Assembly (NCBI GenBank): GCA_035293965.1
Contig: DATGLW010000050.1
Coordinates: 1 to 13,500 of the forward strand
Length of the DNA stretch: 13,500 nt
Source of the DNA: DATGLW01 sp035293965
GTDB lineage: Bacteria; Actinomycetota; Acidimicrobiia; Acidimicrobiales; RAAP-2
Direction of reading: 5' to 3'
Shown piece after piece: positions 8,225-13,500 of the stretch. Below the pieces are notes generated by a model. That model saw nothing but the letters and a program-made list of their open reading frames with translations. It was not told where the DNA came from and did not search any database. The stretch's first letter is position 1, and each line of letters starts with the position of its first letter. The translations under genes were made by a program, and so were the position numbers.

Positions 8225-8230
8225 TAGACT
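8225..8230 (+). promoter_or_regulatory. -10 box TAGACT of pgsA, leaderless
   Basis: TAGACT ends 6 nt before the ATG at 8237 with no Shine-Dalgarno site between. It probably drives pgsA and the overlapping nucleotidyltransferase gene. It lies in the 101-bp gap shared with the divergent DUF1015 gene. Confidence 0.65.
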
Positions 8231-8236
8231 CCGAGC

Positions 8237-9073
8237 ATGGGGAGCGACGGCCGCACGAGCCCGCATGAGGGCACGACGGCGGCCCAGGCGGCCACGGCAC
8301 CCGGGCCCGACCGGGTGGTGACCCTGCCCAACGCGGTCACCCTGGCCCGTCTCCTCTGCGTGCCGGTCTTCGTCTGGCTCCTCTTCGGCGCCGGGGAGCA
8401 GTCGGCGGCGGCGGTGCTCCTCGCCGTCCTCGGCGCCACCGACTGGGTCGACGGCTATCTCGCCCGGCGCCTCCGCCAGGTGTCCACCGTCGGCAAGGTG
8501 CTCGATCCCGCCGCCGATCGGGTCCTGGTGGGCACCGGGGTGGTCGCCGTGCTCGTCCACGGCGCCGTGCCGGTGTGGTTCGGGGCCATGACCCTGGCGC
8601 GGGAGGTCCTCATCGCGGCCGCCGTGCTGGTGCTGGCCGCGCTCGGTGCCTCGCGCATCGACGTGCACTGGGTGGGCAAGGCGGGGACCTTCGGCCTCAT
8701 GTTCGCCTACCCGGCCTTCCTCCTGGGCCACGGCGCCGCGCCGTGGCAGGGCGGGATTCGCGACGTCGGGTGGGTCGCGGGCGTGACAGGCCTCCTGCTC
8801 GCCTGGACTGCGCTGGGCTCCTACCTCACCCCGGCGCGCCGGGCGCTCTTCGAGGGCCGTGCCGGCCGCCAGGGCCGTGCCGACCGCCCGCGCCGTGCCG
8901 GCCGCCCGCGCCGTGCCGACCCGCTTTCCACCCCGGCCGTGCCGGTGCCTTCTGGTGCCGGGCCCGTCGCCCGGTCCGCACCGGCGGCGGCCTGCGCCCA
9001 AGCAGAGGTGCTGCCCCGGACCGCCGGCGGCACCGGCGGGAGCCCGGACGCTGCAGGAGGGCTGGGCGCGTGA
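8237..9073 (+). CDS. pgsA: CDP-alcohol phosphatidyltransferase, PgsA-like
   Basis: This 278-residue membrane enzyme most likely joins CDP-diacylglycerol to glycerol 3-phosphate, giving phosphatidylglycerol phosphate. The full family signature DxxDGxxARx8GxxxDxxxD is present: D69, D72, G73, A76, R77, G86, D90 and D94. These Asp residues bind metal and catalyse. Hydrophobic segments near 38–50, 57–68, 98–118, 122–138, 150–165 and 178–195 fit about six membrane helices. The opening VTLPNAVTLARLLCVPVFVW is PgsA-like, but a related acceptor (inositol phosphate, or phosphatidylglycerol for cardiolipin) cannot be excluded. The first 25 residues are a polar extension. Residues from about 205 are an unusual Arg/Ala/Pro-rich tail built partly from 18-bp tandem repeats. 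Its stop overlaps the next start (GTGA), indicating co-translation. Mycobacterial pgsA2 sits near gcvH–garA too, which supports the assignment. Confidence 0.88.
   Translation: MGSDGRTSPHEGTTAAQAATAPGPDRVVTLPNAVTLARLLCVPVFVWLLFGAGEQSAAAVLLAVLGATDWVDGYLARRLRQVSTVGKVLDPAADRVLVGTGVVAVLVHGAVPVWFGAMTLAREVLIAAAVLVLAALGASRIDVHWVGKAGTFGLMFAYPAFLLGHGAAPWQGGIRDVGWVAGVTGLLLAWTALGSYLTPARRALFEGRAGRQGRADRPRRAGRPRRADPLSTPAVPVPSGAGPVARSAPAAACAQAEVLPRTAGGTGGSPDAAGGLGA
8856..8927 (+). repeat. Four 18-bp tandem repeats in the pgsA tail
   Basis: Four imperfect copies of an 18-bp unit beginning GCCGTGCCG lie at 8856, 8874, 8892 and 8910; the last diverges at its end. Being a multiple of three, they keep frame and encode the basic stretch GRAGRQGRADRPRRAGRPRR just after the last membrane helix. 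This is likely an expandable slippage repeat. Confidence 0.7.
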
Positions 9074-11556
9074 AGGCGGTGATCATGGCCGGCGGCGAGG
9101 GCACGCGGCTGCGGCCCCTCACCTCCAACCAGCCCAAGCCCATGCTGCCCATGGCCAATCGCCCGATGATGGAGCACGTGGTGCGCCTGCTGCGCGCCCA
9201 CGGCTTCACCGACATCGTCGTCACGGTCGCCTTCATGGCCAACACCATCCGGAACTACTTCGGCGACGGCTCGGAGCTGGGCGTCCGGATGGTGTACGCC
9301 ACCGAGGCCACCCCGCTGGGGACGGCGGGATCGGTGCGCAACGCCCGAGAGGAGCTCGACGAGCGCTTCCTCGTCATCTCCGGCGACGTGCTCACCGACA
9401 TCGACCTCGGTGCGGTCGTCGACTTCCACGAGCGCAAGGGGGCGCTCGCCACCATCGCGCTGTGCGCGGTGGAGAACCCCCTCGAGTTCGGCATCGTGAT
9501 CACCCGCGAGGACGGGACCATCGAGCGGTTCCTCGAGAAGCCGACCTGGGGACAGGTGTTCAGCGACACCATCAACACCGGGATCTACGTCCTCGAGCCC
9601 GCGATCTTCGACTTCATCCCCGAGGGCCGCAGCGTCGACTTCTCCGGCGAGGTCTTCCCCGCCGTGCTCGACGCCGGGGCGCCCATCATGGGGCACGTGG
9701 CCGACGGCTACTGGGAGGACGTGGGCACCACCGAGGCGTACCTCAAGGCGCACCAGGACATCCTCGACGGCAAGGTGCGGGTCGACATCGACGGCTTCGC
9801 CCTGCGCCCGGGCGTGTGGCTGGGCAAGGGCTCGACCGTGGACCCCTCTGCGGTGATCGACGGGCCCGCCATCATCGCCGAGAACTGCACCATCGGCGCC
9901 GGGGTCGTCCTCGGCGAGTACACGACGCTGGGCTCCAACGTCCGGATCGCCGAGGGGGCCGAGGTGCGGCGCTCGGTCGTGGCCGACAACGGCTACCTCG
10001 GGGCGAGCACCCGCGTGCTCGGCGCCATCGTGGGGCGGTCGTGCGACCTGCGGCCCGGGGCAAGCTGCGAGCCGGGTGCCGTCCTCGGCGAGGGCTGCCT
10101 CATCGGCTCCCATGCCGAGATCCGGGCGGGGGTGAAGGTCTATCCGTTCAAGACCGTCGAGACGGGCGCCATCGTCAATTCCTCCATCGTCTGGGAGTCC
10201 ATGGGCTCGCGCGTGCTGTTCGGCCGCGAGGGGGTGCGGGGGATCGCCAACGTCGACATCAGCCCCGAGCTGGCCGTGCGCCTCTCGATGGCATGGGCCT
10301 CGACCCTCGACAAGGGGTCCACCATCGTGGCGTCGCGCGACGCCAGCCGGACGGCCCGGGTGCTCAAGCGCGCCGTCATGGTGGGGTGCAACGCGGTGGG
10401 TGTCAACGTCGACGACCTGGAGGTGGCGACGGTGCCCGTCACCCGTCACCAGGTGCGCAGCACCATGACCGAGGGCGGTGTGACGGTGCGCCTGGCGCCC
10501 GACGACCCCCAGTCGGTGGTCATCCGCTTCTTCGACGCCGAGGGGCTCGACCTGGCCGAGGCCTCGCAGCGCAAGGTCGAGCGGCTGTACCACCGGGAGG
10601 AGTTTCGCCGGGTCCTCGCGGGCGAGATCGGCGACATCGACTTCCCGGCCCGGGCGGTCGAGCATTACACGGCGGACCTGATCCATGCCGTGGACCTCTC
10701 GGCAGCCCGTTCGGCCGCGCTCAAGATCGTGCTCGACCTCTCGTACGGGTCGGCCAGCTTCGTGATGCCGAACCTCTTGTCGAAGCTCGATGCCGACGTG
10801 CTCGTCGTGAACCCCTATGCCCACACCGTGGGGATGATGTCGGTCGACCGCCTCGCCAGCGCCAACCGGGTGGCCGACCTCGTGCGCGCGTCGGGGGCGC
10901 ACCTGGGCGCGGTGGTCGACCCCGACGGCGAGCGCCTCACCATCGTCGACGACGAGGGCGCCGTGCTCACCGACGACCAGGCACTGCTGCTGCTGCTGCG
11001 GTTGGCCATCCAGACCCAGGACCGTCCCCGCGTCGCGTTGCCGGTGGCGGTGCCCCGGTCGGCCGAGCACATGTGCGCCGAGGCCGGCGTCCCCCTCGTG
11101 CTCACCAAGCTGTCGTCCGCGCACCTGATGGAGGTGGCGGCGTCCGGCGAGATCACCTTTGCCGCCAGCCAGTCCGGGGGCTTCCTCTTCCCCGAGTTCC
11201 TGCCCGCCTACGACGCGGCGGCCACCCTCGTGGAGCTGGCGGCCATGCTCGTCGCGTCGGGCCAGGCGCTCTCGAAGCTGGTCCGCTCCCTGCCCCGCGT
11301 GCACATCTCCCACGAGAGCGTGGTGACCCCCTGGGAGCAGAAGGGCATGGTCATGCGCACCCTCGTCGAGCAGCTGGGCGATCGCCAGCTCGTGCTCGTC
11401 GACGGCGTGAAGGTCCTCGACGGCGACACGTGGGCCCTCATGCTGCCGGACCCAGAAGAGCCGATCACGCACGTGTGGGCGGAAGGGGCCAGCGAGGCCC
11501 AGGCCCGGGCGATCGCCCAGCAGTACGCCATCCGCCTCCGCCAGCTGCTCCGCTGA
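9070..11556 (+). CDS. Sugar-1-phosphate nucleotidyltransferase fused to a degenerate phosphohexomutase domain
   Basis: This 828-residue protein matches the long actinobacterial mannose-1-phosphate guanylyltransferases. Residues 1 to about 235 are the nucleotidyltransferase: MAGGEGTRLRPLT (6–18), KPMLPMANRP, the metal site SGDVLTD (104–110), FLEKPTWGQ (154–162) and YWEDVGT (214–220). Residues about 245–375 are left-handed beta-helix (hexapeptide) repeats. Residues about 380–828 resemble phosphomanno/glucomutase, but the usual motifs are eroded: no TASHNP serine loop (EGGVTVRLAPDDP instead, 468–480), DPDGER (618–622 region) for DGDGDR, and MLPDPEEP for RPSGTEP. The first half probably makes GDP-mannose or a similar sugar nucleotide; the second is probably regulatory or structural. 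The GTG start overlaps the pgsA stop by 4 nt and has GGAGGG at 9056–9061. The substrate is inferred. Confidence 0.88.
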   Translation: MKAVIMAGGEGTRLRPLTSNQPKPMLPMANRPMMEHVVRLLRAHGFTDIVVTVAFMANTIRNYFGDGSELGVRMVYATEATPLGTAGSVRNAREELDERFLVISGDVLTDIDLGAVVDFHERKGALATIALCAVENPLEFGIVITREDGTIERFLEKPTWGQVFSDTINTGIYVLEPAIFDFIPEGRSVDFSGEVFPAVLDAGAPIMGHVADGYWEDVGTTEAYLKAHQDILDGKVRVDIDGFALRPGVWLGKGSTVDPSAVIDGPAIIAENCTIGAGVVLGEYTTLGSNVRIAEGAEVRRSVVADNGYLGASTRVLGAIVGRSCDLRPGASCEPGAVLGEGCLIGSHAEIRAGVKVYPFKTVETGAIVNSSIVWESMGSRVLFGREGVRGIANVDISPELAVRLSMAWASTLDKGSTIVASRDASRTARVLKRAVMVGCNAVGVNVDDLEVATVPVTRHQVRSTMTEGGVTVRLAPDDPQSVVIRFFDAEGLDLAEASQRKVERLYHREEFRRVLAGEIGDIDFPARAVEHYTADLIHAVDLSAARSAALKIVLDLSYGSASFVMPNLLSKLDADVLVVNPYAHTVGMMSVDRLASANRVADLVRASGAHLGAVVDPDGERLTIVDDEGAVLTDDQALLLLLRLAIQTQDRPRVALPVAVPRSAEHMCAEAGVPLVLTKLSSAHLMEVAASGEITFAASQSGGFLFPEFLPAYDAAATLVELAAMLVASGQALSKLVRSLPRVHISHESVVTPWEQKGMVMRTLVEQLGDRQLVLVDGVKVLDGDTWALMLPDPEEPITHVWAEGASEAQARAIAQQYAIRLRQLLR

Positions 11557-11609
11557 CCCGCCACCTCCTCCCACAAGGGCCGGATCGGGAACGCCGTGGC
11601 GCGGTCCGG

Positions 11610-11615
11610 TATCGT
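11610..11615 (+). promoter_or_regulatory. -10 box TATCGT of gcvH, leaderless
   Basis: TATCGT ends 7 nt before the ATG at 11623. An in-frame ATG at 11596 lies upstream of this box, so it would not be on the mRNA. The box therefore decides the start in favour of 11623, which also matches the normal GcvH N-terminus. Confidence 0.6.
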
Positions 11616-11622
11616 CCCCGCC

Positions 11623-12003
11623 ATGAACGTGCCCGACGACCGTCGCTACTCGACCGACCACGAGTGGGCCAGGCTTGCCGGATCGAGGGTCCGGGTGGGC
11701 ATCACCGACTACGCCCAGGACGCCCTGGGGGACGTGGTGTACGTCGACCTGCCCGAGCTCGGGCGCACGGTCGAGGCCGGGGCGGCCCTGGGCGAGGTGG
11801 AGTCGACCAAGTCGGTGTCGGAGGTCTACGCGCCGGTCGGGGGAACCGTGGTGGACGTCAACACCGAGCTCGCCGACGCGCCTGAGCGCCTCAACCAGGA
11901 CCCCTACGGGCAGGGGTGGATCTGCGAGATCGAGGTCGCCGATCCGGCGGCGCTCGACGCCCTGCTCGACGCGCCTGGCTACCGGCGCCTGACCGAGGGC
12001 TGA
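11623..12003 (+). CDS. gcvH: Glycine cleavage system H protein
   Basis: This 126-residue lipoyl carrier shuttles the aminomethyl group from glycine between the P, T and L proteins of the glycine cleavage system in the cytosol. Visible features are the opening YSTDHEWARL (9–18), GITDYAQDALGDVVYVDLP (26–44) and the lipoylation site GEVESTKSVSEVYAP with Lys K63, then the NQDPYGQGWICEIE block. Length matches the family (about 125–130). No gcvT or gcvP is in the window; a separated gcvH next to garA is the usual arrangement in actinobacteria. The upstream in-frame ATG at 11596 adds nine residues but precedes the promoter box and is rejected as the start. The next gene, garA, has its own promoter-like box. 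Confidence 0.95.
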   Translation: MNVPDDRRYSTDHEWARLAGSRVRVGITDYAQDALGDVVYVDLPELGRTVEAGAALGEVESTKSVSEVYAPVGGTVVDVNTELADAPERLNQDPYGQGWICEIEVADPAALDALLDAPGYRRLTEG

Positions 12004-12076
12004 GCGGGCCTCGTGGGGGCGCGGCGGGCGGCCGGCGGCCGGGCGGGCGGCAAGGGAACGTGGCCGGGGGACCGAC

Positions 12077-12082
12077 TACCGT
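12077..12082 (+). promoter_or_regulatory. -10-like box TACCGT of garA
   Basis: TACCGT ends 7 nt before the ATG at 12090, the same layout as gcvH. GTG codons at 12081 and 12084 are in frame but would lie in or just after the box. A GGTGGAG stretch touching the ATG is too close to act as a normal ribosome-binding site. Evidence is moderate. Confidence 0.45.
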
Positions 12083-12089
12083 GGTGGAG

Positions 12090-12566
12090 ATGTTCTGCCA
12101 CAACTGCGGGCATCGGAACCCCCCGGGGGTCAACTTCTGCTCGTCGTGTGGCGCGGCGCTGCGCGTCGAGAACGCCGATACCACCGTCACCCTCCAGGCG
12201 GTCGACGAGCACGGTGAGACGCCCGAGGAAGATGCCGCCGTCACCTACGTGGAGGTCCCGCCGGGCGCGGGCGTGCTCGTCGTCAAGCGGGGGCCCAACG
12301 TGGGGACACGCTACGTCTTGGACCAGCCGGTGACGCGAGCCGGGCGACATCCCGAGAGCGACATCTTCCTCGACGACGTGACCGTCTCCAGGCGCCATGC
12401 AGAGCTGCACCGCCGGGAGGACGGCAAGGTCGTCATCCGCGACGTCGGCTCGCTGAACGGCACCTACGTGAACCGCGAGCGGACCGACGAGGCCATCCTC
12501 GCGGGCGGCGACGAGGTGCAGATCGGCAAGTTCAAGCTGGTCTACCTGGCCGCGGGGGACGCGTGA
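12090..12566 (+). CDS. garA: GarA/OdhI-type FHA protein with N-terminal zinc ribbon
   Basis: This 158-residue protein is a phospho-switch regulator. Its C-terminal FHA domain (about 60–155) closely matches Mycobacterium GarA (Rv1827) and Corynebacterium OdhI: LVVKRGPN, AGRHPESDIFLDDVTVSRRH (84–103) with phosphopeptide-binding G85, R86, S100 and R102, GSLNGTYVNRE (120–130) and DEVQIGKFKLVYL. In those relatives it inhibits 2-oxoglutarate dehydrogenase and tunes glutamate enzymes until a Ser/Thr kinase phosphorylates an N-terminal TT motif. Here A-D-T-T-V-T-L (T31, T32) resembles that site. Unlike mycobacterial GarA, the protein opens with a zinc ribbon, C3-x2-C6 and C17-x2-C20. It lies between gcvH and ftsR, as in Mycobacterium. 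Its effect on this organism's enzymes is inferred from family. Confidence 0.9.
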   Translation: MFCHNCGHRNPPGVNFCSSCGAALRVENADTTVTLQAVDEHGETPEEDAAVTYVEVPPGAGVLVVKRGPNVGTRYVLDQPVTRAGRHPESDIFLDDVTVSRRHAELHRREDGKVVIRDVGSLNGTYVNRERTDEAILAGGDEVQIGKFKLVYLAAGDA

Positions 12567-12645
12567 GCGCGCCCGTCCGGGCTCGGCGGGCGCCCGGGAG
12601 GGGCCGGGCGGAGCCCAGCCAGGACCGGACGGAAGGCCGCGCGCG

Positions 12646-13500
12646 ATGAGCAGCCGGACGTACCTGTCCATCGGCGACGTGCTGTCGCTCCTCCGCCAGG
12701 AGTTCCCCGACATCACCATCTCCAAGATCCGGTTCCTCGAGAGCCAGGGCCTCGTCAACCCGGAGCGCTCGCCGTCGGGGTACCGCAAGTTCTACGACCA
12801 CGACGTCGAGCGGCTCCGATGGGTGCTCCGCCAGCAGCGTGAGCACTTCCTCCCCCTGAAGGTCATCCGTGATCGGCTGGTGGACCAGGCCGGCCAGCCC
12901 GGTGGAAGCGGGCTGCAGGCCGACCCCTCCGGGCCCGACGGGTCGGCCGAGGGTGCCAAGGCCGGTGCCGAGGTGGCTGCTGCCGGGGTCGCCGCCGCCC
13001 CGCAGGCTGCGCTGGTGGCCGTCGCCAGCAGCGCCCATACCCGGGCACCCGAGCGCGCGGAGGGGCAGCCGGCCGCGCCCGGCCCTCAGGACCCCGGTCG
13101 GTCGGTCGAGGCTTCCCCCCCGGCGCCGGGAGACGCGCCGGCGCCCGCCAACGCGGCGACTACCAACGCGCCGGCGGGAGACGCGCTGCCGGGACACGCG
13201 CCGCCGGGAGGGCGCGGGACCGCCAACGCGGCGACTGCCAACGCGCCGGCGGGAGACGCGCCGCCGGGACACGCGCCGGCGGGAGGGCGCGGGACAAGCA
13301 GCGCTCCAGGACAGGCCCGCGAGGTGGCCGGGGCACCCTCGTTACCCGGCCTGCGAGAGCCGGGGCCCGGAGCGTCAGGTGCCGGCACCGGTGCCGACCT
13401 TCCGTCGGGCGTGGGGGTCGCTCGGGCGGCAGCCGTCCCCGCCGACCCGCTGCCCGCCGCCCCCGAGGCAGCTCGTGCCGAGGACCCCGGGAGCCAGCCC
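12646..13500 (+). CDS. ftsR: MerR-family regulator, FtsR/Rv1828-like, partial at right edge
   Basis: The first 285 residues are in the window with no stop. Residues 1–80 are a MerR-type winged helix-turn-helix almost collinear with Mycobacterium Rv1828: YLSIGDVLSLLRQEFPDITI, SKIRFLESQGLV (26–37), SPSGYRKFY (42–50) and FLPLKVIRDRL (68–78). The Corynebacterium homologue FtsR activates ftsZ; that role here is inferred. From about residue 81 to the edge the sequence is low-complexity Ala/Gly/Pro, over 200 residues, whereas I recall a linker of only several tens of residues before the C-terminal domain in Rv1828. That C-terminal domain is not reached. The linker holds a 25-residue tandem duplication. 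The ATG has GGAAGG at 12631–12636, 9 nt upstream, so unlike its neighbours it uses a normal ribosome-binding site. It lies 79 nt after garA and is probably co-transcribed with it. Confidence 0.88.
   Translation, partial: MSSRTYLSIGDVLSLLRQEFPDITISKIRFLESQGLVNPERSPSGYRKFYDHDVERLRWVLRQQREHFLPLKVIRDRLVDQAGQPGGSGLQADPSGPDGSAEGAKAGAEVAAAGVAAAPQAALVAVASSAHTRAPERAEGQPAAPGPQDPGRSVEASPPAPGDAPAPANAATTNAPAGDALPGHAPPGGRGTANAATANAPAGDAPPGHAPAGGRGTSSAPGQAREVAGAPSLPGLREPGPGASGAGTGADLPSGVGVARAAAVPADPLPAAPEAARAEDPGSQP
13147..13296 (+). repeat. 75-bp in-frame tandem duplication in the ftsR linker
   Basis: Copies at 13147–13221 and 13222–13296 are abutting and differ at about four positions. The period is 25 codons, so residues 168–192 and 193–217 of the regulator are near copies (A-N-A-A-T-x-N-A-P-A-G-D-A start). 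Inside each copy, roughly 15-bp units with GCCGGGAC or GGCGGGAG recur. It is a recent slippage or unequal-exchange product. Confidence 0.85.

Noticed and set aside
8575..9069. N-terminal extension of the nucleotidyltransferase frame
   Set aside because: The frame is open upstream, but this part overlaps the conserved pgsA gene out of frame. Family homology begins at MKAVIMAGG, and GTG 9070 has a ribosome-binding site and a 4-nt overlap with pgsA.
8821..11661. 946-residue reverse open frame opposite the nucleotidyltransferase gene
   Set aside because: Same GC-driven shadow effect; its His/Asp/Gly/Arg-rich sequence is typical of antisense translation and shows no domain.
11916..12089. Upstream extension of the garA frame
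   Set aside because: It overlaps the end of gcvH in another frame and gives a Gly/Arg-rich shadow sequence. The zinc ribbon begins right at ATG 12090, which follows a -10-like box.
13147..13296. Direct repeats resembling a CRISPR array
   Set aside because: The repeats abut without spacers, keep a 25-codon period and lie inside an open reading frame.

Overview
The window is very GC-rich chromosomal DNA from an actinobacterium. The evidence is the 5S type, the gcvH–garA–ftsR gene order also known from Mycobacterium, a mycobacterial-type KorAB pair, and start codons placed directly behind a TAnnnT -10 box. An Acidimicrobiia-like lineage is my best guess from the protein families, but the window alone does not prove it.

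Positions 1–960 are the tail of an rRNA operon: the 3' end of the 23S rRNA gene, a short spacer, 5S rRNA and a strong 14-bp terminator hairpin. The 23S gene is not continuous. A 378-nt insert (27–404) splits the highly conserved peptidyl-transferase segment after the base equivalent to E. coli U2604. It has group I intron features: a P1 helix with a U·G wobble at the 5' splice site, P3, P7, P8 and P9 pairings, a terminal G and a P10 pairing with the 3' exon. It carries no homing endonuclease. This is the most notable feature of the window.

Positions 961–6851 run left to right: a TPR-repeat protein with a long disordered arginine/proline/glycine-rich N-terminus, the class I fructose-bisphosphate aldolase FbaB, and korA–korB, encoding the two subunits of 2-oxoglutarate:ferredoxin oxidoreductase. 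A lone reverse-strand DUF1015 gene follows (6936–8135), convergent with korB and divergent from pgsA.

Positions 8237–13500 hold a conserved actinobacterial neighbourhood: pgsA (phospholipid head-group synthesis) overlapping a large sugar-nucleotidyltransferase/phosphohexomutase-like fusion, then gcvH (glycine cleavage H protein), a GarA/OdhI-type FHA protein with an added zinc ribbon, and a MerR-family FtsR/Rv1828-like regulator that runs off the right edge. KorAB makes or uses 2-oxoglutarate, and GarA homologues control 2-oxoglutarate enzymes, so the window contains both an enzyme and a probable regulator of that metabolic node.

Seven transcription starts have a TAnnnT-like -10 box. In six of them it ends only 6–7 nt before the start codon and there is no separate Shine-Dalgarno site, which predicts leaderless mRNAs. 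korA is the exception with a leader. korB, the nucleotidyltransferase fusion and ftsR instead have purine-rich ribosome-binding sites. No CRISPR array, IS element, tRNA gene or phage gene was seen.
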